Shown here piece by piece: positions 45,524 to 56,426 of a DNA stretch of 64,000 bases. The notes under the pieces are model-generated. The model was not told the DNA's origin, ran no database searches, and was given only the letters and a program-made list of their open reading frames with translations. Origin of the DNA: Fonsecaea monophora (taxonomy: Eukaryota; Ascomycota; Eurotiomycetes; Chaetothyriales; Herpotrichiellaceae). The stretch spans positions 248,001 to 312,000 of the forward strand of contig NW_019173941.1 of NCBI RefSeq assembly GCF_001642475.1. The letters are read 5' to 3'. Position 1 is the first letter of the stretch, and every line of letters begins with the position of its first letter. The translations under genes were made by a program, and so were the position numbers.

Positions 45524-46507
45524 ATTGGCTGGACAATGGGGCTATAATTTGGGTGGAATTGTTGTAGAAGTCTTGCACGAAACGATGAGACAGACTGCCC
45601 TTGGATCGAGCTGAGGTGAATAGTATATACTCCCCACTGTCGGCACTCTGCTTTCGTTCCAATCTGACTTCGGGTGTCAAGGCCCGTTTGGCGCTCAGTC
45701 TCTCGAGTTCTCTTCCCCGCCCGGCTCTCTGACCTCCGCGGTTCTTCGGAATGATAGCATGGAGAAGCAATAACTTTGCCATGCGATCGACCCAGTCGTG
45801 TGGATATGTCGCTTCTCGAGGCGAAGAGGACGAAAGGGGCATGTTCGATCTCCCGAACCCGGTCGCCAAAGAAGTATATAACAAGTCACACTGGGTTGTT
45901 GACCCCCAGGTCAAGCAGACGTCGCGACTGGTATCTTTGATGATCCATCTTGGATACTCCAATTGCTGGAAAGGTCGTCTGTCTCCCAACATCCAACATC
46001 AACAGCGTGATGCTGAAGCCAGCCTGGGTCTCAAGCATGTCACCCACAAGTATATCCATGTGCGGACACCCGTAGTACTCGCGGTACAGCAAGACTGCGG
46101 GGACCCCAGACTCTTGACTTTTGACTCCAACTCTGGGGTTTTCCGTGGAAAATGCTCGCCGTGTGCCGTCCCAAATTCACCCTCAGCCTCGGGAACATGC
46201 TTCTTGGCCTCTTTACGGATTTGGTATGCCGAGTATGTCATGTTCCAGCCGTTGGAGGTGAAACCGTCGTACACTGTCGCCTGTCTGCGGTGCTTTTCTC
46301 TGTCTCCGCTTCGACCCCCTCGTCCCGAAGCATCTGAAGCGAGAGATCTTGTGGAGCAGGCTCAGGGAGTATCTAGCCCAACAGCCAAGAATCTAGGCCG
46401 GTCAATTGGGGACTCTCCGACGGGATATATCATGTTTCGCGCTGTCTGTGAACACTCCTTGCCCTGACCAAGTTCTCACGGCTCTTCCAATATCTGTTCG
46501 GTATCAG
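45524..46507. promoter_or_regulatory. Divergent promoter of dioxygenase and Zn2Cys6 regulator
   Basis: 984 bp shared region. TATA-like elements are TATATA at 45624-45629, about 100 bp before the dioxygenase ATG, and TATATAA at 45875-45881. An everted CCG-N4-CGG site is listed separately. Two further CGG triplets lie near 45736-45750. No gene seen. Confidence 0.5.
45853..45862. promoter_or_regulatory. CCG-N4-CGG everted repeat, candidate Zn2Cys6 site
   Basis: Paired CCG/CGG triplets in everted orientation with a 4-bp gap, the kind of site bound by dimeric zinc-cluster regulators. It lies between the dioxygenase and the divergent regulator gene. Binding by that regulator is inference, and such short motifs arise by chance. 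Confidence 0.3.
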
Positions 46508-48858
46508 ATGCAGTCAGACGAGGTCCTTGCGTCGCGACGAGCAGCGTCAGCTCTGCCAGACGAGGACGCACCAAGCACCAAGCGACAGAAGATATCTCCC
46601 TCAGCGCGGCCTCGCGCTTCGCTAGCTTGCCACAGCTGTCGCCAGCGCAAGATTCGAGTTAGTGAGGAATAGCTTCCTGTTTGGAGAATACAAACTCATC
46701 TTCAACCTAGTGTGATATTCAGCGCCTTCCTACCGGGTCTACGTGTAGCGCATGCCGCATTTCCGACATTGACTGTCGCGTCAGCCAGTTCTCGGATCGT
46801 AGAAAGTGTGTTAGTGGATTCTGGCATGGCTGAGCTCGATAAGCTGACACTTGATTCTCAGGCACGGTTCTCGCGAGCACATTGCTGCACTTCAGGAGCA
46901 GATCCGATCGCTGGACGTTCTGATCCGCCAGATCGTTCCCGATGGCAATACATCGCTTGGCAGTAGTCAGGGAGAGAGTGCGCCACTGTTGAAATCACCG
47001 GCAGCTGCAGCTGCAACCACCAGACCCAGCCTTGACGATATACGGGGGCCACAAGACGCGACTCTGATCGCCGCTCACCGAGCCTCATCGGCAGTCGTGC
47101 AGCCAAGCACAAACAATCCTGAGTCCCCTCGAGCCAATCAAGGTCAACAGTCTTCTGCTGAGTGCGTCGCTCTTTATACCTTGTTTGCATTGCCTCCCAA
47201 AGCTGTATGAAGTGCTGACTTGTCAAGGCAACCGGGTCTCGCCGACAACGAAAGTCAACGGCGAAGCCACACGCCTCGAGTTCACCATGAAGTCAATGGC
47301 GAGGGCGAAGTTTCCGAGGAATCCGGCATATACTTTGGCCCGTCATGCCAGCTCCATGTGTCGTCGCCTTCTGATGTGGTGAAAAGTGTGTCGGGTATCC
47401 ATGCTCTAGGGACCCAGATTGACATGGACTCGGATCGCCTGAAAACCCTCCTGTTCAACAACTACTGCAATTTCCAGACCCTTTCAGTCACCATCATTCA
47501 CCCCGAGCTCTTTTTGTCCCACCGAGCGCGAGGCTTGCGATCCCAGCATTACTCTCGGTTTCTGGAAAACTCCATGATGGCGTGCAGCGCGCGCTTGAGT
47601 ACTTCGGTTGCGGTCCGCGCGTTGGGATCCAGCTATGCGATGCGTGCAAAGTCGGAAATCGTGTCAGAGTTGGAAGATCCAAATGTGGCGACGCTGCAGG
47701 GTATGCTGCTCCTCAGTGACTACGAGATGACTGAAGGACGCGACCGAGTTGGCTGGATGTATTGTGGTGAGGTCTCCTTTCCCTCATCATCGTGTGCCAG
47801 CCACCCTAATCAAAGTATTAGGTATTGCCTGTCGGCTCGTGGTTGACCTGGGTCTGCACCATGCTTGGAGCAAGAGCAGTGACCAAGATGCCTCGAACAT
47901 CCATGGAGCAAGGTTCCGCGGCTCTGTGACGTTGGGCTGCTTCGTCTACGAGACCCTCTGGAGCATGTACTTGGGACGTCCAAGCCACATAGCCATGCTG
48001 GGCCCGTCTTTGTCCTCGTATGCTGACCATGTATCTGACAATCTGACTTTGAGGGCGTGGTTTGACCTGTGTGTATTGATTGCCGAGATTACGACAATCC
48101 TCGACAAGGATTCGCTTATACAGGCAGGCACTCTGAATCGACTGTCAGAACTCGATGGCAGGTTGCGCCGGTGGTATTCGTCAGTGCCCGCAGACATTAC
48201 CCTTGATTATGACAACGTCTCTGCTCTTGACGCCGTGGCGTATGGTCTCCATATGCAGTATCTAAGGGTGCAGATGCTGTTGCATTCTCTTCCCATCTCA
48301 AGCCACCGGAAGCGCAAACAAAGCGACGGCAAGGACCAACCCCCAGTCCTTCGCAATTGGACCGCTGAGTCTTCCAGGCAGCTTGTGCATCACAACGCGC
48401 TGAAGATTGCCCAGCTGGGTATCACCTACGGACAGATTTTCGGGGTGGAAAAGACGCCTTCTGTGATGCTGGACAATCTGTACGTGGCGGCGACCGTCTT
48501 AATCTCCAACATCTTGGGGGCCGAGCACTCTTCCATAGACGAGAACGACCTTCGGTGGCTTCGATTGCTGGATGAGATGCTGAAAGACCTTCAGCCGCAT
48601 TTTCATATCACCGGCAGGATGAGGAGGACCCTGGCTCGCATCGTGGAAGGCTGTCCCCTGCTTGCTGGTGTCTTTATGGACGACGTGCAGACGTCACCTG
48701 TACAATATGGTTCCAAGCATGGGGGCTTGGACAATGCACATGGCGGTGGTTGGGGTTCTCTCGAGGCTGCCGTCAATGACTTTGTCATCGACCCCAGTCT
48801 GTTCAACCTCGTTGACTTTGAGCTGGTCGGTGACGGCGACGGAGTGAATCGCGGCTAG
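46508..48858 (+). CDS. Zn2Cys6 transcription factor with fungal-specific domain
   Basis: Five exons: 46508-46657, 46711-46805, 46862-47161, 47228-47766 and 47822-48858, giving 706 residues. The zinc cluster is rebuilt across the first intron, with C41, C44, C51, C62, C65 and C72 (CHSCRQRKIR joined to CDIQRLPTGSTCSACRIS), an exact CX2CX6CX10CX2CX6C. A short dimerisation coil follows (EHIAALQEQIRSLDVLIRQI). The middle homology domain is clear (NNYCNFQTLSVTIIHPELF, GWMYCGIACRLVVDLGLHH joined across intron 4, ETLWSMYLGRPSHIA). Donors are weak (GTTAGT, GTGTGT, GTGCGT, GTGAGG), but each junction keeps phase and the CTGAC or CTAAT branches fit. Its position opposite the dioxygenase suggests it is a pathway-specific activator. 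Confidence 0.85.
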
Positions 48859-49369
48859 TAAGGACTCTAAAAAGGCTTGTGGAGGTGGACTATGGCAGAC
48901 TCGAATGAGTACTTCATAGCTACATGAGACGCCCAGAATGAGTGTCCCTTACCCGCAATCGACTGATTGAGTGCCAGTTCCAGAACGATTGGAGGTTGGT
49001 TTGCGTCAGAAGGGATGTGGCGCGTGGTAGAGTTCGCTCACGTCCAGAATTGTACTCGGTATGTATCGTGGCAGTCTGTGGAGGTATGTAGAGGAATGGA
49101 ACGGGCTATTGCTCGGTAGCTATGAAGGCCTTCGCTGTGTTGCTGGTTGGGTGCGCTTGGTGCGGAAAGACCCTTCGACCCCATCCGCCTCCCGCACCAC
49201 CAGCGCTATTACTCGTCGCCCGCATTTTCTTATTATGTATTGAATAAATATTTTTTTTGCGGCACAGGTTGACAAAGTATTCTGAACGCAAGAAAACCCT
49301 GGCCTGACGCCCTGACCTCTCTACCTGTCCCCTACTCCGACTCTGCATTCTGGTCGAAAGTGCCACAAA
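48859..49369. promoter_or_regulatory. Intergenic; promoter of FAP7
   Basis: 511 bp between genes on the same strand. One copy of GTACTCGGTA at 49052-49061. An AT-rich stretch at 49228-49258 may act as terminator or promoter spacer. No gene seen. Confidence 0.45.
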
Positions 49370-49951
49370 ATGCGCACTCTTCCCAACATCATCATAACAG
49401 GCACTCCCGGCGTCGGCAAGACCACCACATGCACACAACTCCTCAGTCTAGCCTCGTCCTCCACGCCCGCGATTAACCTCAAGCACCTCTCGATCAACGA
49501 CCTCGTCAAGTCTCGCTCCTGCCACTCCGGCTACGATGAAGATCTGCAGACCCTGATCGTGGACGATGACAAACTCATGGACGAGGTGGAGAAAGACATC
49601 TCCGATGGGGAAGGCGAAGGCGGTTGGGTCATTGACTGGCATTCCACCGCTGGGTTCGCCGTGCGCTGGGTCGACCTCGTGGTCGTGCTGAGGTGTGAAG
49701 AGACGAGTGTTCTCTATGACCGCCTCATGGCGCGAGGCTACAAAGATTCCAAAGTGCAGGAGAACATGGATGCCGAGATCTTTGGCGTTGTGACCGAGGA
49801 GGCTAAGGAGGGATGGGGAGAGGAGGAAGACGGGAGGGTCGTTGAACTCAAAAGCGTGAATGCAGACGACATCGATGAGAACGCAGAGCGCATTCTGCAG
49901 TGGGTGAAGAACTGGATTAAAGATCATACTACGAATGGGAACGAGGGTTAG
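49370..49951 (+). CDS. FAP7: Adenylate kinase isoenzyme 6 / ribosome biogenesis factor Fap7
   Basis: Single-exon, 193 residues. Fap7 is a nuclear ATPase/adenylate kinase needed for cleavage of 20S pre-rRNA and 40S maturation together with Rps14. The Walker A loop is GTPGVGKTT (10-18), followed by LKHLSINDLVK and YDEDLQTLIVDDDKLMDE, both family-typical. The family His-box, normally like DWHxCDxFPERW, here reads DWHSTAGFAVRW: the histidine stays but the Cys-Asp and Phe-Pro-Glu positions differ. After that RWVDLVVVLRCEETSVLYDRL and RGYKDSKVQENMDAEIF are standard. The altered segment could weaken catalysis or mark lineage variation; there is no sign of a frameshift. It ends 108 bp from the convergent ITPase gene. 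Confidence 0.88.
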   Translation: MRTLPNIIITGTPGVGKTTTCTQLLSLASSSTPAINLKHLSINDLVKSRSCHSGYDEDLQTLIVDDDKLMDEVEKDISDGEGEGGWVIDWHSTAGFAVRWVDLVVVLRCEETSVLYDRLMARGYKDSKVQENMDAEIFGVVTEEAKEGWGEEEDGRVVELKSVNADDIDENAERILQWVKNWIKDHTTNGNEG

Positions 49952-50059
49952 GGGCAGTGGGATGGCAAAAGCTCGACTGGGGCTTCCTCTATTCTTGGAT
50001 GACCCACGTCAGAAAAGTCTACGATTCTATTTGAATGAGGCATTGTGCAGCAGTTATGG

Positions 50060-51084
50060 CTACGGCTCCAGCTCACCCCCAGCCAGCCATGCTTTCAGCT
50101 TGGCCAGAGCCTTGCCTCGATGTGAGATCAAGTTCTACGCCAGGAATGTGGTTAGCCATGTCGCCCATTACAAGGACAAGAGGGGACGAGGTCGAAGGAG
50201 TACATACTTTCTTCTCCTTCTCCATCTCGGCGTATGTCTGACCATCCTCGAACTCGAAGACGGCATCCCAGCCTATTGGAGTTCGCGGTCAGAAATTACG
50301 CACTGCAAATTGCACCCAGGCTTCGCATGGAACCATTTTCGCAAGGGGGAGTTCACATACCAAAAATTGGAGGCCCTCTGGCTGGCACGATCTTTCCCTG
50401 ACACCGGCCCTGGAACAGAATCGGCTCATAGCCAGGTCCTGCACAGTACGCAAACGTACACACCGCGAAGGCGGTCTTGTCTTCGTATGCGGCGAGCATC
50501 TTGTTGAGACCGTCGTGACCGAGGGCCTGAAGGAAGTACTTGCTATGGTGGAGGAGGTACAGAGTCAGTCGTTGCTGAAGAAGGTAACAATGCTCTATGC
50601 AGGAGCAGGGGTGATGAAGAGGACGGTGACTGGTTCGTCTGGGGATTCTGTTCAATGGCACGTTTCAGGGGAGTGTGAGCTCACATATAAGGCCCGGGTA
50701 ACCCTTTGAGGGCCTGAAACTCCAGCGCCGTGTCTTCCGTGAGGACTGGGCCGTTCACCTAGCCAGCGCACGGTTTTTTAGCATATACCTTTGACAGACA
50801 CAACATCCAATGTAGAATATTCCATCCATTAAGTGTACTATAATTATTAATGAGAAGACACTCACCGCCCTTGCGGCCCTCGAGGCCTTGTCCCTCGCGA
50901 CCTCCTCAATGGTACCCTGGATCTCGGCGCCCTCGACATTGCGGCTCTGCAGGTCTAGACCGGCTACGTCGCTAAGGATCACGCGGACTTCGGCCAGCTT
51001 GTTGGCGTTGCCGGTGATGAAGTTCAGAACCTTGGGCCGTTGGTGTACCGGTTGCGGGTCCTGGGACGCTGGTGCCAGAGACAT
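50060..51084 (-). CDS. HAM1: Inosine/xanthosine triphosphate pyrophosphatase (ITPase)
   Basis: Five exons on the minus strand: 50866-51084, 50685-50758, 50361-50542, 50208-50272 and 50060-50134, giving 204 residues, all GT-AG and in phase. It hydrolyses non-canonical purine nucleotides such as ITP, dITP and XTP to monophosphates, keeping them out of nucleic acids. Motifs are complete: [16 protein letters not shown] at the start, [44 protein letters not shown] (rebuilt across intron 3), and [16 protein letters not shown] near the end. The short last exons are easily missed because no long open frame covers them. Cytosolic and homodimeric in known relatives. It overlaps no other gene and converges on FAP7. 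Confidence 0.93.
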
Positions 51085-51830
51085 TTTCTGTCTTTGCTTT
51101 TGCGAAGAGAAGAGATAGGAGGGTGGGAGATGGGGGGTATCCTTTGTGGAAGGGTCTAGGTGATTTGGTAGTGGTATAATTTTCTGTGCCAGTCAAAGGA
51201 AAAAAAGAAAAAACATATGCTAGGGACGAGCGCAAGGTGTTCACCGGCGGGTCAAATGTGAGTGCCTGTGTTCAAAACGAACCCAATAAGACCTGTCCAC
51301 TTTGCTTGACTTGATTTCCTAGACTGTAGATGTATGTTGTAGGGAGCAGCGGGTTGTATTTCGGTATATCTTGTGTCACATCTATTCGACACTGTTGATA
51401 GCAAAAGCGAGAATTTGAAATGACTCAAACTGCGCAAGGCTGCGCGGCCCCAAGGCTACGAGGCTACATCCTAACCACAGCTAGCCAGGCAAATCGAACT
51501 CTGAGCTTCCACCATCAACAAATATTTGGTCTGAGAACAAGTAATGAGCAACAACAGCATACAAACCAGAACGCTCATACCAATTTGCTGAAGAAGCCTA
51601 TCAATAGGCCTCTAGAGATGCCCCGACCGTGTCATACCTATTCCATCCATGCTACCAGTCAGCCTTCGAAGTAGTCATTTGTTCTAACAAACTCCTCCGT
51701 CGTCCCAGTTGCAATGCAATATCAAAAGAAGCCCTCATAGGAGATGTCCAAGCCGCAATGAATGAGTTTAACAATGCTCGCCTTCCGTGCCCTTCGGTAA
51801 TGATAGTCCGTGTGTGATGTTCCCCGCATG
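51085..51830. promoter_or_regulatory. Intergenic; promoter of HAM1
   Basis: 746 bp between the HAM1 start and the end of the ZUP1-like gene on the same strand. Frames are short and non-coding in appearance. No gene seen. Confidence 0.45.
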
Positions 51831-53463
51831 TTATGACTGCCTTGTTTTCAACTTCAAGAGTTCAAAGTCCTTATACTTCTCCAGGTATCTCTCGCCCCTT
51901 CGGTGAGCTTTCAAGAGCTTTTCAGGCTCAGCGCACCGGAACGTCGTGTTGCGTGAAAAGGCGAGTTTCTTGAGTGCGGGGCTTGGGTTGAACATGGGAT
52001 CGAAAACGACCAAGTTGACAACACCATTCGACCTTTGCTCGACCCCCACGATGGTCATGGAATGGCCATGATGTTGAAAGTAGATCGGCGGCTTGTCCGT
52101 AATAACTACTTTGTCAACGCTGGCTTTGGTCGAGTCGTCGTCGAAATACTCGCAGACAGCGAGAAGCATTGTTTCGAAGCCCTCGACCTCTTTTGTAGTG
52201 GTGTACGCGGTTGCCTCGCATGGTACATCGAGACTCATGAACAATGCTTGCGCCTCCGGTGTGCCAATGTATTTGCGGGTGAATCTGATGCCGCCGGTTT
52301 CCACACGTCCACTAGAGTTGAAGCCCAGGTCCCAAGCGTTTTCGATCATGTCTTGAACCTTCAGTATAGATGGCAGTCTTCCCCTGAAGTTCTCTGCGCC
52401 ATTAGCATCCGCACCCTGGATGTAGGACACCAGCATCTGAATATTGCGATAGCCGCAAAAGCCACCTTCCCTTGGCATTTTGCACACATGGAGAACTTGA
52501 GGACTGCAATAGAATGCACGTTCGACCGTTCTGTCCAGCTGAGACAGCCGAGAGAGCACAGGTACGAGATTGGGCGTCTCATTGGCAATGGTTTCGACCT
52601 TGATCAACGTGCCGTCGGGGCCGATCCTGTTAGTGATCGTGACTTTGGCGCCCTCCTCGAGCATGCGGCGCAGCCAGCCTGGCATCTGCTGCTCATGAGC
52701 ATAGGGACCGAGTTCCGACCGCTGCAAACAATTAGCTTACTATTCAACGTTAGATTTGGTCCACACTCACTCCAAGCCGTTTTGTCTTCCCAAGTTTCGA
52801 AGAGACGGCCGAAAGAGCCGATTTCCTCTTAGGAGACGCGGGAGTGCCGAGGAAGATATCCTTGAGAGATGGACCGCGTCTCTTTTCGCTGCGAGAAGGA
52901 GGAGGGGACGGTTTGTCCGGAAGTTGGCCATAGTTTCGAAGAGAATTTGGGATATGAGTGCTGAACGAGTTGGAGACATCGACCAAGGGACGTTGGGCAG
53001 TTGACCGAAGGGTCGAAAGCTCAACGTCTTTGCTAGGTATATCGGCCTCATCCATGGAAATATTCTCTTGAGCATGCATGTCGGAATGGGCATCGAGCTC
53101 GAGAAAATGTACGCGTTCGCCACAGACACATTGTACCCATGATTCTTCCTTTCCAGTTCGAGAAATTGATGGGAGCTGTGGTGGAGTCGTTGCACTTTCC
53201 AGCATCCCATTTTCATCACGGGCAGGAACATTGGGACGGTCTGGTAGGGCTAGTTCGGCAGGCAAGCCTGCTTCCTCAAAGGCAAGAAGTTGAGCCAGAT
53301 CAGCATCGCTCAGCTGAGGCGCGGCATTGTAGGGTTGCTGACGGTCAGGCTGCTGGCCGCCATGCCGATGTTGCACGTGCCTTTCGAGGGCGTCAAAATC
53401 ATGGGTGCCGAAGCGGCAAAAGGGGCAAGTTAGATATTGTTCGTGATTTTCGGTGGCCATCAT
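51831..53463 (-). CDS. Zinc-finger ubiquitin peptidase, ZUP1/ZUFSP type (peptidase C78 fold)
   Basis: Two exons on the minus strand, 52771-53463 and 51831-52721 (49-nt intron), giving 527 residues. ZUP1-type enzymes are cysteine deubiquitinases selective for K63-linked chains and linked to genome stability. An N-terminal C2H2 finger (C13, C16, H29, H34; LTCPFCRFGTHDF) is followed by a second CxC...H-x3-H element near 130-150 and a Ser/Lys-rich linker (about 160-230). The catalytic triad is visible: C320 in REGGFCGYRNIQMLVSY, H451 in HHGHSMTIVGVE and D472 in NLVVFDPMF, in the order seen in ZUP1. The preceding TIANETPNLVPVL region is helical. I start at the double Met (53463); the frame is open upstream but has no ATG. 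Substrates in fungi are unknown. Confidence 0.87.
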
Positions 53464-54660
53464 GACCCATGGGATATGATAGAATGAGAGATGGCGCGAG
53501 AGGCTTAACAAGATTCCATCTTGTGTGGGATGGGATATCAGGCTGCGGGCGAGCCCAATCGGTCACTTCAACGGTGCCTGTCACTGGCTGCTACCTGCTG
53601 TCCACTAACAACCTTATCTTTTTCAACAGAAGTGATGAAGTGCAGCGAACGCATAGAGGGACAACGAATAACAGACGACAACAGAGTGGCTTTTCCGCCT
53701 CAACTCAACTCCGTGTGGCAGTGCTTAATTAGGGTGTGTTGTGTACTCGTATGCGGACGAGGAATGTCCGAGCAGGCTGAACAAGTGGGCGAATGGGGTA
53801 TTGGGAGGGCCGCGTTGATCGCCAAGGGGAGTTTAAGGAGGATTCTCGGGTGGAAGCGCAAGAGGAACACTAAGGGCGTGCATAACATAGGCGTGGAATG
53901 TCACTCTATCTTTAATTTTCCATGTCAGCAAGAACTAATTCCCCCAGTCTTTGTTTGGCGTTACCTGATTCCTGGAAACGAAGCGCTGACGGTGACAGGC
54001 TGAGATTAAAGGCTGCCACGGCCGCCCAAGATCAGTGGGGTGATTCACTCAGCCTTGTCTGGCTGCTTGGGTTGCATTCTAGGCGAGCAAGAAGGTGTGC
54101 TGGCAGGTTGAATTGGAGGACACCAAGGATGGGATCAAGGCCGTTAAAATGACAACATCCAGTAGACCTAGGCCATCACATGTAGAGGGTACCTGTAGGT
54201 ACAAGTACAGGTACCCTGAATAGTGCCTACCAGTAGGTGTCTACTGAGTAACTAATGTACCTGACTAAATCTGGTAACCACACACGAAATGACGCCACGG
54301 TTCTGGCCGCCACATTATTCGCCGAACTTGTAGCCGAGCGCAGTGGGCTCACCTCACCGCCTCGAGGACCCCTCCAGAATTTTCAAAAATTCTGCCGCAT
54401 CGAGTATTATGACTGACCCGACTGTCGTGCTAACTGAGAGACTTTTTCGAAAATCGGGCCCAGAATCGTCTCCGGCTGTGGCAGTGGGATACAATGCCAG
54501 TCACTAACTTGCTGCTCTCCCTCTAAAACAGCCCTCGTTCTCGAATGATATTTACTTTCGTTTGTTGACTAGCTACCACACTCCTTCCGCTGTCTCTCGT
54601 ATGTCTCAGTGACGGTATTATGTTTCTCAGTCATTGCTTGCCACAGTCACCCTCCTCACA
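53464..54660. promoter_or_regulatory. Divergent promoter of ZUP1-like gene and HOM3
   Basis: 1.2 kb between divergent genes. It contains a perfect 11-bp inverted repeat, listed separately, inside a GTAC-rich stretch at 54180-54270. The 200 bp before HOM3 are CT-rich leader. I found no exact TGACTCA (Gcn4/CpcA) site. No gene seen. Confidence 0.45.
54187..54216. repeat. 11-bp perfect inverted repeat with 8-bp loop
   Basis: Arms GGGTACCTGTA (54187-54197) and TACAGGTACCC (54206-54216) are exact reverse complements separated by 8 bp; the spacer also holds GGTAC. It could be a protein-binding palindrome or extrude as a hairpin. Confidence 0.9.
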
Positions 54661-56426
54661 ATGACCACGCCCTCTCTCTCTAACGGTGTGCGCGCCGAGG
54701 TGCCGCTCGTCAACGGGGTCAATGGCACCCGCACACCAAGGTCTCGTCCAGTTAATGTCTTGAAATTCGGCGGTATGTGTGATCAACCTCCGCCATATTT
54801 GGTACGCCGTCACTGACTCACCCAAGGAACTAGTGTTGGAAAATTCCCTTTGGACATTGTCAATGTCGTCAAATCTTGTTCCTTGGACACCGATGTTGCA
54901 ATAGTCTGCTCAGCAGTGCGTATACTCACCGTCGGTCTCGCTGTTTGCATGTACTGATCGACCAAATTTAGAGATCGAGCAGCACCAAGGCCGCAGGCAC
55001 GACGAACCGTCTGTTGCGGGCAGCGGCCGAGGCAGAGAACCACCGATCCCAAGACTTCAAACTGTTAATCCAAGATGTTCGGGCCGATCACTTGGGGGCT
55101 GCTGAAACGTACATACAGTCCGAGAAGATACGGACGCAGTTACGGGCACAGTTTGAAGATGAGTGTTCGTTGGTGGAGCGGATATTGGAAGCTGCCCAGA
55201 CTTTGGGCGAGACGAGTCCCAGATCCAGAGACAAGGTTATGAGCACGGGCGAAAAGCTCAGCTGTCACTTCATGGCAGCACTGCTGCAGGACCGAGGTAT
55301 TGACGCCGAGTTCGTCGACCTGGCGGACGTGATTGATTTCAATGTCTCCCACGGTCTGGACCAGCAATTCTACGACAACTTGGCATCGAGTTTGGCAAAA
55401 CGGCTCCAAGACATCCCTTCTGGGGTGGTGCCCGTAATCACAGGATACTTTGGCGCCATCCCGAGAGGTTTGTTGATGACAGTTGGTCGAGGATACACCG
55501 ACCTGTGTGCCGCCCTCGTTGCCGTCGGCATAGGAGCCAACGAGCTACAAATATGGAAAGAAGTGGATGGCATATTTACGGCTGACCCGCGCAAAGTCCC
55601 GACAGCGCAACTGATTGCTCGGATAAGCCCAGCAGAGGCTGCTGAACTCACATTTTACGGATCCGAGGTGATTCACCCTTCCACCATGGACCAGGTCATC
55701 CGAGCACGGATACCTATTCGGATAAAGAATGTGATGAATCCACGAGGAGGGGGTACTATCGTCTATCCAGATTCTCCGTCAGAGCTGGCCTCCAAGTCGG
55801 CAGGGCACGACCCTACGCTCTTCCGTTCGAGGAGCCCTAGCCAGCTCTCGGAGGGTGAGACGCCGAAGCGCCCGACAGCAATTACCATGAAGCACAAGAT
55901 CTTGGTCATGAATATCCACTCCAATAAACGAGCATTGTCACATGGGTTCTTCGCCGGAATCTTTGCCACCCTCGACAAGTGGCGATTGTCGGTCGATGTC
56001 ATTTCCACCAGCGAGGTGAATATGTCTATGGCCTTGCATTCGGAAGCGCCCCTCTACACGGGCGGAGGCGATGACGAATACCAGATCGTGGATCAGGATC
56101 TTCGGGGCGCGATCGAGGAATTGCAAAACTTTGGGACTGTGGACATCATTCCGGAAATGGCGATTGTCAGTCTCGTCGGGAAGCAGATGAAGAATATGAT
56201 CGGCATTGCTGGAAAGATGTTCTCGACCCTGGGCTCGAATCATGTGAACATCGAAATGATCTCGCAAGGTATGGGCACCCATCATGATTTGGAGAGGTGT
56301 ATGTCAATGCTAACAGAGTGAGCAGGGGCTAGTGAGATCAACATCTCTTGTGTGATTGCAGAACGCGACGCCGATCGAGCTTTAAACATCTTGCACACCA
56401 ACTTGTTTACCTTCCTCGAACCCTGA
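54661..56426 (+). CDS. HOM3: Aspartate kinase, first step of Thr/Met synthesis
   Basis: Four exons: 54661-54772, 54827-54915, 54972-56268 and 56326-56426, giving 532 residues, close to yeast Hom3 (527). It phosphorylates aspartate with ATP, the first step toward homoserine, threonine and methionine. The kinase motif VLKFGGTSVGKFPL is rebuilt across the first intron (34-46 region). Further core blocks are SSSTKAAGTTNRLL, MSTGEKLSCHFMAALL, VITGYFGAIPRGLLMT, GRGYTDLCAALVAVG and ADPRKVPTAQLI. Two ACT domains form the C-terminal 140 residues, the site of threonine feedback in fungi: the first begins near HKILVMNIHSNKRA, and the second, AIVSLVGKQMKNMIGIAG, runs across the last junction into SQGASEINISCVI. 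All introns are 54-57 nt. Confidence 0.96.

Noticed and set aside
54000..54660. Gcn4/CpcA site (TGACTCA) sought upstream of HOM3
   Set aside because: Only partial matches were found, so no amino-acid starvation site is claimed.
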